DNA of 64,000 nt from Betaproteobacteria bacterium (GTDB lineage Bacteria > Pseudomonadota > Gammaproteobacteria > Burkholderiales > Casimicrobiaceae), in NCBI GenBank assembly GCA_029884335.1, contig JAOUIA010000004.1:31364-95363 (forward strand), in the 5' to 3' direction. Position 1 is the first letter of the stretch; each line of letters begins with the position of its first letter. The translations under genes and the position numbers were made by a program. Positions 9,501 through 21,013 of this stretch are shown piece by piece. The notes under the pieces were generated by a model that worked only from the letters and a program-made list of their open reading frames with translations, ran no database searches and was not told the origin of the DNA.

Positions 9501-10105
9501 ACGTGAATCGCACGACGATCGGCGCGGTCGTCGGCGTGCAGCCGTTCGGCGGCACGGGCCTGTCGGGCACCGGGCCGAAGGCGGGCGGGCCGCTGTACGT
9601 GCCGCGGCTCACGCGCGATCCCGGCGACGTTGGCGCCGGCCCGGTCGAACTGCCCGGGCCCACCGGCGAGCGCAACAGCTGGAGCGTGCACCCGCGCGGA
9701 CGGCTGGTCGCGCTCGGCGGGGCGGAGAACGACGAGGACGTTTGGCGCGGACAGGCGCGCGACGCGCTGGCGATGGGCAACAGCGTTGCGTTCGCGCCGA
9801 GTGCGCCGTCGCTCGATGCGGCGCGCCGCGTGGCCGCCGCGAGCGTTCCTCCCATCGAAGTCATCGCACCGACGGCGGACTGGAGCCTGCTGCCCGACCT
9901 CGCCGGAGCGCTTGCCGCGGATGCGGCGACGGCGGCCGCGGCGAACCGCCGCCTCGCGCATCGCCCCGGCGCACGGCTGCCGGCCGTCGAGCCGGCCGGC
10001 GACCCGCCGCGCTACCCGCCTGCGCGGCTCGTGGTCGAGCGGACGGTGAGTGTCAACACGACGGCAGCCGGCGGCAACGCCACGCTCGTCGCGGCGATCG
10101 ACTGA
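6569..10105 (+). CDS. putA: Bifunctional proline dehydrogenase / P5C dehydrogenase (PutA)
   Basis: Oxidises proline to glutamate in two steps: FAD proline dehydrogenase, then NAD-dependent pyrroline-5-carboxylate dehydrogenase. In 1178 residues the first domain (about 60-500) shows KLSALHPRF, RLVKGAYWDAEIK and FATHNAAT; the second (about 560-1000) shows ISPWNFPLAIF, catalytic Glu792 in IAETGGQN and catalytic Cys826 in GQRCSALR. A C-terminal extension of about 150 residues resembles that of type B PutA. There is no N-terminal ribbon-helix-helix domain (the protein begins MPARAHAPRPT), so it is not the trifunctional, self-repressing form. Divergent from comEC. Confidence 0.95.
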   Translation: MPARAHAPRPTVARLARPQGALRDAIGAASRAPEAQVVASLLDAATLDDAGRRRARELAKSLATQVRAAKREAAGAEALVQAYALSSAEGVALMCLAEALLRIPDADTADALIRDKLARGDWRSHAALADSLFVNAASWGLVVTGRLVGGAPDAGALERALTESLARLGEPVIRAAMRAAMRFLGEQFVLGETIPQALERAKLREARGFRHSFDMLGEAALTAEDASRYQAAYVGAMHAVGTAAAGRGVRAGPGLSVKLSALHPRFARSQRERVMAELVPRLAELATLAKRYDVGLAIDAEEADRLDLTLDVIEALARDASLAGWDGLGVVVQAYQKRAAALVDWVLALARANGRRMTVRLVKGAYWDAEIKRAQVDGHDDYPVFTRKAHTDVAYLACARKLLAHRDLLFPQFATHNAATLAAVAELAGDREGYEFQCLHGMGEALYDHVTGPGTPGLPCRIYAPVGTHATLLAYLVRRLLENGANTSFVHQVADPSVDIAALVADPVDAARASAGSPHPRIALPANLYADRRNSRGIDLADEHALARLEAALREAAGQRYAATPCVDGRPSGDATLRPVRSPADRAVTVGYVADASPRDVDAALAAADTRGRAWGERRAADRADVLDRAAELIEANVARFVHLAVHEAGKTIHNAVGEVREAADFCRYYAAQIRRTPPAAPLGPIVAISPWNFPLAIFVGQVAGALAAGNPVLAKPAEQTPLIALEALRLLHAAGVPPAALHLLPGAGETVGAALVADARTAGVAFTGSTLAAAHIHRALAERGNVPLIAETGGQNAMIVDASALPEQAVHDAIASAFDSAGQRCSALRILCVQDTIAERVIAMLAGAMAELAVGHPAALATDVGPIIDERSKRALDAHLARMDRQARRIATAPLDEAVAARGPYLAPVAFEIADIDVLEGEVFGPVLHVLRWKHGELDALLDAIDATGYALTLGVHSRIDATVDRVVARSRAGNVYVNRTTIGAVVGVQPFGGTGLSGTGPKAGGPLYVPRLTRDPGDVGAGPVELPGPTGERNSWSVHPRGRLVALGGAENDEDVWRGQARDALAMGNSVAFAPSAPSLDAARRVAAASVPPIEVIAPTADWSLLPDLAGALAADAATAAAANRRLAHRPGARLPAVEPAGDPPRYPPARLVVERTVSVNTTAAGGNATLVAAID

Positions 10106-10115
10106 ACGGCGCGCT

Positions 10116-10538
10116 TCACGCCTTCGGCCAGAGCACCATCTGCGTGCAGCGGAACAACGCGATCGTGCCGCCGTCGGCCTTGCGCGCGACGGTCGCGTCC
10201 CACACCTGCGTGGTGCGGCCGAGGTGCGCGGGCTTCGCGATGCACGACAGCGTGCCGTCGCGTGCGGTGCCGAGGAAGTTGCTCTTGAGCTCGACGGTGG
10301 TGAAGTTCGTCGCGCCGTCGGGCAGGTGCGCGAGGCAGCCGTAGCCGCAGGCCGTGTCGGCGAGCGCGACGATGCTCGCCGCGTGCAGGAAGCCGTTCGG
10401 CGCGAGCAGCTCCTCGCGCAGCACCAGCTCGGCGACGACAAGCTCGTGCTCGGCGGCTACGATCGAAAGCCCGATCAGCCCCGGCAGGCGGCCCTTGCCG
10501 CGCCGTTGCAGCGAGTCCAGCGTGACGTCCTCGCGCAT
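10116..10538 (-). CDS. PaaI-family hotdog thioesterase
   Basis: A 140-residue single hotdog-fold protein, the usual size. The active-site helix region is LAPNGFLHAASIVALADTA, where PNGFLHAA corresponds to the HGG-type motif of PaaI enzymes, followed by TTVELKSNFLG. It would hydrolyse acyl- or aryl-CoA thioesters in the cytoplasm. It converges with putA with only 10 bases between stops and has no clear pathway partner here; the aromatic-CoA operons lie more than 20 kb away. Substrate unknown. Confidence 0.8.
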   Translation of the reverse strand: MREDVTLDSLQRRGKGRLPGLIGLSIVAAEHELVVAELVLREELLAPNGFLHAASIVALADTACGYGCLAHLPDGATNFTTVELKSNFLGTARDGTLSCIAKPAHLGRTTQVWDATVARKADGGTIALFRCTQMVLWPKA

Positions 10539-10606
10539 CGCTTGCCGTCTCCTTAGATGTAAGGCTTCAACACGTTGTTTCGCCGATCCGTGAATTCAGT
10601 TCATGC

Positions 10607-10699
10607 GTCGTCCCCGCGAAGGCGGGGACCCAGCGTCTCGTCGATTCGACAGGCTGGCTGGCACGAAAGACACTGGGTCCCCGCCTTCGCGGGGACGAC
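10607..10699. repeat. Repeat A copy 1: paired dRS3-like palindromes
   Basis: Two 27-base arms (10607-10633 and 10673-10699) are perfect inverted copies of each other, each beginning or ending GTCGTCCCCGC; each arm is itself near-palindromic (CCCCGCGAAGGCGGGG). They flank a 39-base middle. It lies between the thioesterase start and the membrane-protein stop. Five more loci in the window share the core. Confidence 0.9.
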
Positions 10700-10756
10700 G
10701 ACTCGTGGATGTGAGCGGCGCATGCCTTGCAGCAACAACGTCGTGACAGGTGACAC

Positions 10757-11233
10757 TTAGAGATACGCGAGCAGCCGCCCGCACGCGATCACGCCCAGCC
10801 ACAGCAGGATCGAGGCGAGCGCCGCGAGGCGCACGCGCGGCGGCGGATCGGCCCGCAGATCTCCGGCCATCCGGCGCAGCGGCCCCCGGTGCAGCGTCAC
10901 TGCGTTGATGCCGGCGACGAGGATCAGGCTCATCTTCAGCAGGAACACCGGCTGCTCGACGAACTCGGCGGCGTGCGCGGAGAACATCGCGAGCCCGCTC
11001 GTCGCGGCGACGAGGAACCCGCCGATCGACCACGGCACGGCGAGCGCGGCCAGCGCATCGACCGGAATGCGGCGGCCCAGGCCCAGGAGGCGCAGGTCGA
11101 CGACGACGATCGAGCCGAACAGCAGTGCGAGCCCCGCGATGTGCGCCGTCTCGGTGAGCGGATAGGCCCACAGCGCCTCGCGCATGAAGCGACCGAGCCC
11201 GGTCGCCTCGACCGTGTGCAGCGCACTCGCCAC
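10757..11233 (-). CDS. Small integral membrane protein (DUF6644-like)
   Basis: A 158-residue protein with about four membrane helices: around 20-45 (ETAHIAGLALLFGSIVVV), 62-85, 95-115 (FLLKMSLILVAGINAV) and 137-157. The ETAHIAGLALLFGS and VVDLRLLGL blocks resemble a family of uncharacterised membrane proteins that I recall as DUF6644; this needs a profile search. It starts 6 bases after the DUF6152-like gene, so the two form one unit. No function is assigned; conserved His and Glu near the first helix could bind metal or haem (inference). Confidence 0.65.
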   Translation of the reverse strand: MASALHTVEATGLGRFMREALWAYPLTETAHIAGLALLFGSIVVVDLRLLGLGRRIPVDALAALAVPWSIGGFLVAATSGLAMFSAHAAEFVEQPVFLLKMSLILVAGINAVTLHRGPLRRMAGDLRADPPPRVRLAALASILLWLGVIACGRLLAYL

Positions 11234-11239
11234 GACGCG

Positions 11240-11581
11240 TCAGCGCAGCTCGACGGTCTTGCCTGCGGAGGTGATGCGCTCGGCGCGCATCTCGTCGGGC
11301 TTGTTGCGGTTCGGGTAGCCGACCACGGTCACCACGGCGCCAGGCTTGATGAGCTCCCGCGCGAGGCCGCGGTTGTCCATGCGCGACGGGGGCGCGAGCA
11401 CCGCCGTCCAGCGCTTGCCCGCGGCGGTGAGCGTCACGTAGCCGTGCGGATGCTCGTAGCCGGACTGCTCGATCGTGCCGGTGAGCGTGAGCGTCTGCGA
11501 GGCGTCGTACTCGCTCCACCCATGGTGGGCAGTCGCGCCCGCCGACACGGCGAAGAGAACGGCGGCAACACGGAGCTTCAT
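11240..11581 (-). CDS. Secreted DUF6152-like protein
   Basis: A 113-residue exported protein. The start at 11581 gives a signal peptide MKLRVAAVLFAVSAGATA, followed by HHGWSEYD at the mature N-terminus. The rest reads as a small beta-barrel with LTGTIEQSGYEHPHGYV, resembling the uncharacterised DUF6152 family. The clustered His residues suggest metal binding (inference). It is followed after 6 bases by the small membrane protein, a pairing that suggests a common task at the membrane. Confidence 0.65.
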   Translation of the reverse strand: MKLRVAAVLFAVSAGATAHHGWSEYDASQTLTLTGTIEQSGYEHPHGYVTLTAAGKRWTAVLAPPSRMDNRGLARELIKPGAVVTVVGYPNRNKPDEMRAERITSAGKTVELR

Positions 11582-11661
11582 GGCGTACCCCTGCGGGGTG
11601 ATCGACGGGCGGATCGTACCGCAGCAAGCCGCCGGGGGTGCGGCTCGCATGCGAACGCCCG

Positions 11662-12714
11662 CTACACGTGCCGCTCGCACGCCTCGCGCAGGTCGGCGGC
11701 GAAGCGGTCGACGGCCTCCGCCGTCGTGTCCCACGCGCACATGAACCGGCAGCCCGTCTCGCCGACGAAGACGTAGAAGTGCCAGCCGCGCGCACGCAGC
11801 GCGTCGATCGCGGCCTTCGGCAGGTGCGCGAAGACGCCGTTGGCCTGCACGGGCGCGAACAGGGACACGCCGGGGATGCCGGCGAGACGGCCGGCGAGGC
11901 GTTGCGCCATCGCGTTCGCGTGCGCGGCGTGGGTGAGCCACGCGCCGCTTTCCAGCACCGCTACCCAGGGGGCGGCGAGGAAGCGCATCTTCGAGGCGAG
12001 CTGCCCCGCCTGCTTGCGCCGGCGGCGGAATTCATCGGCGAGCGCGCGATCGAAGAACACCAGCGCCTCGCCGGCCGGCAAGCCGTTCTTCGTGCCGCCG
12101 AGCACCAGCACGTCGGCGCCCGCCCGCTGCGCGATGTCCGCGGGCTGGCAACCGAGCGAGGCGACGGCGTTGGCGAACCGCGCGCCGTCGACGTGCACCT
12201 TGAGGAAGCGCTCGTGCGCCGCGTCGCACAGCGCGCGCATCTCCGCGGGCGTGTAGACGGTGCCGAGCTCGGTCGCCTGCGTGAGCGAGAGCGCGCGCGG
12301 TCGCGAGGCGTGCTCGTCGTGCGGCGAGGCGGCGCGCGGCGCGAACGCCTGCAACGTCACCTTGGCGTGCTCGCCCGCGACGGTGAGCACCTTCGCGCCG
12401 CCGGTCATGAACTCGGGGCCGCCGCACTCGTCGACGTTGACGTGCGCCATCTCGTGACAGACGACGGCATCGGTGCTGCGGCAGATCGACGCGAGCGCCA
12501 GCGCGTTCGCGGCGGTCCCGGTGAAGACGAGGTGCACCTCGGCGTCGGCGTCGAAGGCGCGGCGGATCGCTTCCTCCGCGCGGGCGGTCCACTCGTCGCG
12601 GCCGTAGGCGATCGCGTGCCCGCGGTTCGCGTCCTGCAGCGCAGCGAGCGCCTCCGGGCAGATGCCGGCCTGGTTGTCGCTGCCGAACTGGACCTGCAAT
12701 GGGGCGGTACTCAT
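11662..12714 (-). CDS. ltaE: Low-specificity threonine aldolase
   Basis: A 350-residue PLP fold-type I enzyme that cleaves threonine or allo-threonine to glycine and acetaldehyde. N-terminal FGSDNQAGICPEAL, the region VVCHEMAHVNVDE, the cofactor Asp in VHVDGARFAN and the PLP-binding Lys in LGGTKNG are all visible. Length fits the family. It stands alone between a DUF6152 pair and alaS. Related beta-eliminating lyases have the same fold, so exact specificity is inferred. Confidence 0.85.
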   Translation of the reverse strand: MSTAPLQVQFGSDNQAGICPEALAALQDANRGHAIAYGRDEWTARAEEAIRRAFDADAEVHLVFTGTAANALALASICRSTDAVVCHEMAHVNVDECGGPEFMTGGAKVLTVAGEHAKVTLQAFAPRAASPHDEHASRPRALSLTQATELGTVYTPAEMRALCDAAHERFLKVHVDGARFANAVASLGCQPADIAQRAGADVLVLGGTKNGLPAGEALVFFDRALADEFRRRRKQAGQLASKMRFLAAPWVAVLESGAWLTHAAHANAMAQRLAGRLAGIPGVSLFAPVQANGVFAHLPKAAIDALRARGWHFYVFVGETGCRFMCAWDTTAEAVDRFAADLREACERHV

Positions 12715-12769
12715 CGGGCTACCTGATTGGGGACGCTACTCAGCTGGGGTCCTTGTGGCGAACTCCACA

Positions 12770-12854
12770 CCCTCACCCCGACCCTCTCCCGCAAGCGGGA
12801 GAGGGAGTGGCGCCCCCTCTCCCCCGGTACCGGGGGAGAGGGTTGGGGTGAGGG
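12770..12854. repeat. Repeat B copy 1: CTCACCCC hairpin element
   Basis: The element opens CCCTCACCCCGACCCTCTCC and closes GGGTTGGGGTGAGGG, with two internal hairpins (CTCTCCCGCAAGCGGGAGAG and CTCCCCCGGTACCGGGGGAG). It lies between alaS and the threonine aldolase start, both leftward, and could end alaS transcripts. Relatives are near 21.1, 50.5 and 59.8 kb. Confidence 0.85.
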
Positions 12855-12908
12855 GGCGCCGCAAAGCACGGCTGCTGAACTTCCTCGCTAATCAGGTCGG
12901 GCCAAGGC

Positions 12909-15548
<2,640 letters not shown>

Positions 15549-15742
15549 GGTCGGGCCGCGCGCCCGGGAGGCAGCGGCAAGGCAGCGCAAAGGGCTTGAT
15601 TTTACGCGAAATCGGTGCGGCGAGACGCATGGTCACGCACCCGGGCCGGGCTTCGGCCGAACGGCCGATGGCGCGTCGCGGCCGCCTTGCCCAAAGATTC
15701 CCTCACGCGGCGCGCGCGGCCGCGACGACGACGGAGGCAGCG

Positions 15743-16087
15743 ATGGAACGTGACGAAGTCCTGCAGCGATTGCGCGCGTGGACGACGCTGGTCGACCCGG
15801 CGAGCGGCGAGGCGCTGCCGCTCGCGCACGCGCTGCGCCACGGCGAGGTGCAGGCCACGCTCGCGGCGGCACTGGTGCTGCTGGAGGCGCGTGGAGCGGC
15901 GCGGCCGCGCAACGCGGGGCGCGCGTGGTCCGCCGACGACGACGCGAAGCTCGGCGAAGCGTTCGACCGCGGCGCCGGCGTGGCGCGGCTGGCGGAGGAA
16001 CTCGGACGCACGCGCGGCTCGATCACCGCGCGCCTGGTCAAGCTCGGCCGCATCGAGCCGAAGCCGGGGATGGGACTGCGCTACTGA
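15743..16087 (+). CDS. Small helix-turn-helix protein
   Basis: A 114-residue protein. The start at 15743 is set by a good ribosome site (GGAGG, about 4 bases before ATG). The first half is a helical region; the second half (about 60-105) reads WSADDDAKLGEAFDRG and LAEELGRTRGSITARL, a Myb/SANT-like or helix-turn-helix pattern, ending LGRIEPKPGMGLRY. It likely binds DNA, but the target and function are unknown. Divergent from alaS and convergent with the DUF2182 gene. Confidence 0.7.
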   Translation: MERDEVLQRLRAWTTLVDPASGEALPLAHALRHGEVQATLAAALVLLEARGAARPRNAGRAWSADDDAKLGEAFDRGAGVARLAEELGRTRGSITARLVKLGRIEPKPGMGLRY

Positions 16088-16097
16088 AAGGCGCGGG

Positions 16098-16895
16098 CTA
16101 CGCGAGGCCGGCGTGGCCGGCGTACGCGACCCACGCGGCGGCCGCGAGAAGCGCCACGCCGAGCGGCGCGCCGATGCGCCGCCCCCACGGCGCGTTCTTC
16201 TCGACCGCCATCACCGCGCCGAGAACGAGCATCCACGCGACGCTGCCCACGCCCACGGTGAACATCAGCAGCATCAGCGCCCAGCAGCAGCCCACGCAGT
16301 AGACGCCGTGCGCGATGCCGAGCCGCAGCGCGTCGCGCCTGGGCGCCGTGCCGCTCCAGCGCGCGACGACGAAGGGCAGCGGCGAGCGGCACTCGTCGAG
16401 GCAAGCCTGCTTGAGCCGCGAGAACTGGAACGCGCCGGCGAGCGCGAGCGTCGCCGCCGGCACGACCCACGGGTGCGACCACAGCCAGCCGCTGCCTTCC
16501 GCCCAGCGCGCGGCGAGAGCGTGCGCGGCGTGCGCGGCGATGCCGAAGGCGAGCCAGGCGAGCAGGTAGCCGGCCACGAGCAACGCGAAGAGGCGCACGC
16601 GATCCGCGCGCCGCCCGGTGAGGCGCAGGAAGACGTTGGCGAGCGGGATGGCCGTCGGCAGCATCATCGCGACCGTCATCAGCAGCCACCCGCCCACGTA
16701 CAGCGCGGCCTGCGCGAGCGGCGCCGGGCGCGCGCACTCGAGCGAGGGCGCGCCCAGCGCGCTCACGTGCATCGCGTGCGCGAGCGACGAGTGCTCCCAC
16801 GCGAGGAGCGCCGCCCACGCCAGCACCGCCAGCCCGGCGAGCGCTCCCGCGAGCAGGACGGGCTGGCTCGCCGCCGCCGCGCGCGCACCGCTCAC
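16098..16895 (-). CDS. DUF2182 integral membrane protein
   Basis: A 265-residue membrane protein with about six helices. The family signature is clear: the helix GGWLLMTVAMMLPTAIPL, then LKQACLDECRSP, then GVYCVGCCWALMLLMF. The Cys-rich and Met-rich motifs suggest metal handling. DUF2182 genes commonly accompany DUF1326 genes, and here the DUF1326 gene is the next one upstream with a 30-base gap. The transported or bound species is unknown. Confidence 0.85.
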   Translation of the reverse strand: MSGARAAAASQPVLLAGALAGLAVLAWAALLAWEHSSLAHAMHVSALGAPSLECARPAPLAQAALYVGGWLLMTVAMMLPTAIPLANVFLRLTGRRADRVRLFALLVAGYLLAWLAFGIAAHAAHALAARWAEGSGWLWSHPWVVPAATLALAGAFQFSRLKQACLDECRSPLPFVVARWSGTAPRRDALRLGIAHGVYCVGCCWALMLLMFTVGVGSVAWMLVLGAVMAVEKNAPWGRRIGAPLGVALLAAAAWVAYAGHAGLA

Positions 16896-16925
16896 GACGC
16901 TTCGCCGGTCATCCGCCGTCCCGCG

Positions 16926-17528
16926 CTAGGAGTGGAAGCGGAAGTGGCCCTGCACCGAGTTGTGCCCGGAGATCTCGACGTCGATGCCCAGCACCGTCGC
17001 CTTCGCGCGGTAGAGTGACGACTTGCCGACGTACGCGGGCGAGCCCGGGATCGTCGAGAACACCGCGTCGATCAGCTTCGTTCCGTGGCCACCGGGGCCC
17101 TTGAGCGGTTCCATGCGTGCCTCGACCGCCTTGCCCATCGTCAGGTGCCCCAGGCCCTGCTGCACCTCGAAGGCGATGGGCACGCGCTCGACGGCAACCA
17201 CCTCGCCGACGAGGCTCGCGAGGTCGGCCACCGGACCGCCCTGCTTGCCGGTGAACACCGACAGGATCGCCTGCTCCTGCTTGGGCGTCGCGCGGTCGTC
17301 CATGAAGGCGATGGCGCGCCAGTTGCCCTTGAGCACGTTGCCGGGGATGTCGGCGAGCATGCCGAAGGTCAGTCCGGCCACGTCGACACCGTCGATGTCG
17401 CCGCGCTCGAAATGCCAGGCGAGCGTGCCCTTGCAGGTGCCGCCGTCGGGATCCTCGCCGACCCAGCACGGGCACACCGCCTTGCATGTGCAGACCTCCA
17501 GCAGGCGACCTTCGAGTTTGTAAGCCAT
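16926..17528 (-). CDS. DUF1326 protein
   Basis: A 200-residue soluble protein with the family motif LLEVCTCKAVCPCWVGEDP near the N-terminus; the CxCxxxCPC array looks like a metal or redox site. The ATG at 17528 has a strong ribosome site (AGGAGGAG, 2 bases before ATG). It is followed by DUF2182, its usual partner. The pair is thought to be linked to metal or reactive-species handling, but this is not established. Confidence 0.85.
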   Translation of the reverse strand: MAYKLEGRLLEVCTCKAVCPCWVGEDPDGGTCKGTLAWHFERGDIDGVDVAGLTFGMLADIPGNVLKGNWRAIAFMDDRATPKQEQAILSVFTGKQGGPVADLASLVGEVVAVERVPIAFEVQQGLGHLTMGKAVEARMEPLKGPGGHGTKLIDAVFSTIPGSPAYVGKSSLYRAKATVLGIDVEISGHNSVQGHFRFHS

Positions 17529-17794
17529 GGCTCCTCCTCGCGTTGTCAATGCAGTCGATACCGCGTCGAACTGGCAAAACGGACGATCCGACCCTCCACG
17601 CACCGGGCGGGCTGCGCTGCGCGCCACCTCGCGGGCACCCCGGCACCACATGCCGAAAACCGCGCAGACCGGCGATCATGCGCCGAAGAGCGCCGAATGC
17701 AAGCGGCACGGCAGACGCGACCGTCCGCGAATGAGCGAGTGGATGGCACAAATGTGCCAGCGCGCCGCCAGCATGCAGAGCGGGGGCGGGCGGT

Positions 17795-18280
17795 TCAGTC
17801 GTCTTCGATGCGGGCGCCGGCGCTGCGCAGCACGCGAAAGGCAACCGCCGGCGGATAGCCGCGCGAGAGCAGGAAGCGGATCTGGCGGGCCTTCTCGCGC
17901 TCGTCGGCCGGCGGGCGTCCGAAGCGGCGCTGCCAGAGCGCCTGCGCAGCGGCGAGTTCGTCCACGGCGCCCGACTCGGCAAGCGCCGCCGCCGCCACCT
18001 CCTTCGCCACGCCGCGCTCGCGCAGCTCGCGCGCGATGGCGCGCTGCGCGTGGCTGGACGTCTTCTGCCGCACCAGCGCGCCGGCGAAGCGCGCATCGGA
18101 AAGCAAGCCGAGCTGCTGCAGTTCGTCGAGCAGGCTGTCGACCTCGTCGCGCGGCGCACCGGTGGCGGCGAGCCTGGCCGCGAGCTCGGCGCGCGCGTAC
18201 TCGCGGCGGGCGAGCAGCGCGATCGCCCGCGCCTTCAGCGTGCGCGGCTGCCTGCCCGTGCGGCGGCGCCGCTCAAACAC
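17795..18280 (-). CDS. recX: RecX regulatory protein
   Basis: A protein of about 161 residues that caps and modulates RecA filaments. The three-helix repeats are visible: [35 protein letters not shown] and [18 protein letters not shown] start at GTG 18280 is preferred: longer starts (up to 18385) would place the recA terminator hairpin inside the coding region. The ribosome site is poor, so the start is uncertain. It follows recA, its usual place. Confidence 0.85.
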   Translation of the reverse strand: MFERRRRTGRQPRTLKARAIALLARREYARAELAARLAATGAPRDEVDSLLDELQQLGLLSDARFAGALVRQKTSSHAQRAIARELRERGVAKEVAAAALAESGAVDELAAAQALWQRRFGRPPADEREKARQIRFLLSRGYPPAVAFRVLRSAGARIEDD

Positions 18281-18307
18281 GCGAGCGCACGTCGACCCGC
18301 GCACGAG

Positions 18308-18339
18308 AAAAGGCCCGCACGGCGCGAGCCGCACGGGCC
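18308..18339 (-). terminator. Intrinsic terminator after recA
   Basis: On the minus strand a 12-base stem (GGCCCGTGCGGC with GCCGTGCGGGCC, two G-U pairs) has a 4-base loop and is followed by TTTTCTCG. It lies 61 bases after the recA stop and before recX. It should lower recX expression relative to recA, leaving read-through for recX. Confidence 0.75.
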
Positions 18340-18400
18340 AGGGACCCTGCACCAGACAGGAGGATGAACTGGGCGGGCACAGCAATGCCCGACGCGGGCG

Positions 18401-19456
<1,056 letters not shown>

Positions 19457-19529
19457 GGAAGGGCTCCAAGTATCGCCCATCGGGGGGCGGGCGCGTCGCC
19501 GCGCGGGTTGACGCCGGGGATCCTCGCAC

Positions 19530-19543
19530 AGAACGAACGTTCG
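19530..19543 (-). promoter_or_regulatory. Palindromic operator candidate upstream of recA
   Basis: The sequence AGAACGAACGTTCG holds the inverted repeat GAACG-AA-CGTTC. On the minus strand it lies between a possible -35 (TTGCGT) and -10 (GAGGAT). The usual betaproteobacterial SOS box CTGT-N8-ACAG is not seen here. The same core, AGAACGARCGTTC, occurs at 49698-49710. Confidence 0.4.
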
Positions 19544-19729
19544 ACGCAACCCTTCGTGCGGCCTAGTCCGTTCGGCCTGTTGCGGCGGGCGTCGCCCGAT
19601 GCTTCCCCAGACGGAAGCCAGCATGCCCCCCCGGTGGCTCACCGCGTGAGCCTTCCTGCCGGAGGCCGCCGACCGCGCGTTCGATCCCCCATGCCCTCGG
19701 GCACGCGCCGGCCTGCCCGGACAGCCCGG

Positions 19730-20221
19730 CTACCCGCGCAGGCGCCCGATGGCTCCGTCGAGCGCCGCCAGGACGGCCAGGTGGCGCACTTCGGTGCGGT
19801 CGCCCGTGAACCTGCGCGTCGTCGACTCGCTCGCCGCACCGCGCCGCGCCCAGGCGAAGCAAACCGTGCCCACGGGCTTGCCCGGAACCGCGCCGCCGGG
19901 CCCGGCGATGCCCGTCACGGCCACGGCGAGGTCAGCCCCCGAACGGGCGAGCGCGCCCTCCGCCATGGCCCGGGCCGTCGCCTCGGACACCGCGCCGTGC
20001 ACGCTCAGGACGTCCTCGCGCACGCCGAGCAGCGCAACCTTCATCGCGTTCGAGTAGCAGACGAAGCCGGCGTCGAACCACCCCGAGCTGCCCGCGGTTG
20101 CCGTGATCGCCGCCGCGACGAGGCCTCCGGTGCACGACTCGGCCGTCGCGATGCGCCGGCCGCGCGCGGCCAGCAGCGCGCCCAGCTCCGCCGAGCGTTG
20201 CGCGAGGGCATCGTCGATCAC
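19730..20221 (-). CDS. pncC: Nicotinamide-nucleotide amidohydrolase (CinA C-terminal type)
   Basis: A 163-residue enzyme that deamidates NMN to nicotinate mononucleotide in pyridine nucleotide salvage. The family motifs are TAESCTGGLVAAAIT, FVCYSNAMK, GAVSEATARAMAEGAL and AVTGIAGPGG. It is the single-domain form without the CinA N-terminal part. It starts at GTG 20221, which overlaps the stop of the acetyltransferase gene (GTGA). recA follows 273 bases downstream. Confidence 0.93.
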   Translation of the reverse strand: MIDDALAQRSAELGALLAARGRRIATAESCTGGLVAAAITATAGSSGWFDAGFVCYSNAMKVALLGVREDVLSVHGAVSEATARAMAEGALARSGADLAVAVTGIAGPGGAVPGKPVGTVCFAWARRGAASESTTRRFTGDRTEVRHLAVLAALDGAIGRLRG

Positions 20222-20967
20222 TCGACCTCCCCGGCGCGCGCGCGGTAGTGGTACGCGTAGCGCGTGGCGAAACCGAAGCGGCGGTAGATCGCAATCGCGG
20301 CGCGATTCGTCTCGTCGACCTGCAGGAAGCCTTCGCGCGCGCCCCGCTCCCACGACTTGCGCAGCAGCGCGGAGACGACGAGCGTGCCGATGCCGTTGCG
20401 CCGGTGCGCGGGCGCGGTCACCACGTCGAACACGCCGGCGAAGCCGCGGTCCACGCAGGCCATGCCGGAGGCCACCGTCGCGCCATCCTTGCGCGCGAGG
20501 ATCGGCACCAGCGCCAGCGGCGACTGGGCCAGGCGCTCGAGATGCGCCGCGCGCTGCACCGCGGTCGAGCCCCGCATCGTGCCGACCGCCTCGACGAACG
20601 CGTCGGGCAGCGGCGAGGAGAGCTCGACGCCGTCCGGCGGAACCGCGTCCGCGGCGAGCGGCAGCGCGGCGTCGAGCGCGCAGGTCTGCACCAGCGTGCG
20701 GTCGAACGCGACGTAGCCGCGCGCGGCGAGCGCGTCGTCGAGCGAGTCGGGCCGGGAGCACGGCGTGATGCGGAACAGCGCGGACAGCCCGTGCCGCGCG
20801 TACAGCGCCTCGCAGTGCGCGATCTTCTCTTCGAGCGGCAGCGTCGAGCCGAAGTGCGCGTTGACGCTGCGCGCGCGCTTCGCCGTGCCCGGCGACAGGA
20901 ACAGCAGCCAGCCGTCGTAGAGCAGCTGGCGCCGCGACTGCAGCACGTTGAAGCAGAACTCCTCCAT
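20218..20967 (-). CDS. GNAT-family N-acetyltransferase
   Basis: A 249-residue protein. The C-terminal GNAT domain (about residues 110-245) has VFDVVTAPAHRRNGIGTLV, the acetyl-CoA loop, and VDETNRAAIAIYRRFGF. The N-terminal half is a degenerate GNAT-like region. The start at ATG 20967 is the first that excludes the repeat array upstream; the frame is open through that array, so longer starts are possible but would be repeat-encoded. Coupled to pncC. The substrate is unknown. Its place between pgpA and pncC, next to a repeat array, suggests insertion. Confidence 0.75.
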   Translation of the reverse strand: MEEFCFNVLQSRRQLLYDGWLLFLSPGTAKRARSVNAHFGSTLPLEEKIAHCEALYARHGLSALFRITPCSRPDSLDDALAARGYVAFDRTLVQTCALDAALPLAADAVPPDGVELSSPLPDAFVEAVGTMRGSTAVQRAAHLERLAQSPLALVPILARKDGATVASGMACVDRGFAGVFDVVTAPAHRRNGIGTLVVSALLRKSWERGAREGFLQVDETNRAAIAIYRRFGFATRYAYHYRARAGEVE

Positions 20968-21013
20968 GCGCTGCACGTCGGCCGGGCCGCCCGCGGCGGC
21001 CACGGCGCTCGCC
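20968..21013. other. Spacer between repeat array and acetyltransferase
   Basis: A short GC-rich stretch without a recognisable ribosome site. With the array after it, the whole 539 bases between the acetyltransferase and pgpA stop hold no unique gene. Confidence 0.4.

Noticed and set aside
6490..10344. Long second rightward frame across putA, and leftward frames opposite it
   Set aside because: Composition is that of frame-shifted GC-rich coding sequence; putA motifs are all in the 6569 frame.
18281..18385. N-terminal extension of RecX from ATG 18385
   Set aside because: It would include the recA terminator hairpin and adds about 35 residues not found in RecX proteins.
19457..19729. Canonical LexA box (CTGT-N8-ACAG) upstream of recA
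   Set aside because: ACAG occurs near 19528 but no CTGT lies at the right distance; only the GAACG-N2-CGTTC palindrome is present.
19457..19862. Leftward reading frame of about 99 codons between pncC and recA
   Set aside because: It overlaps pncC out of frame and has no domain or ribosome site.
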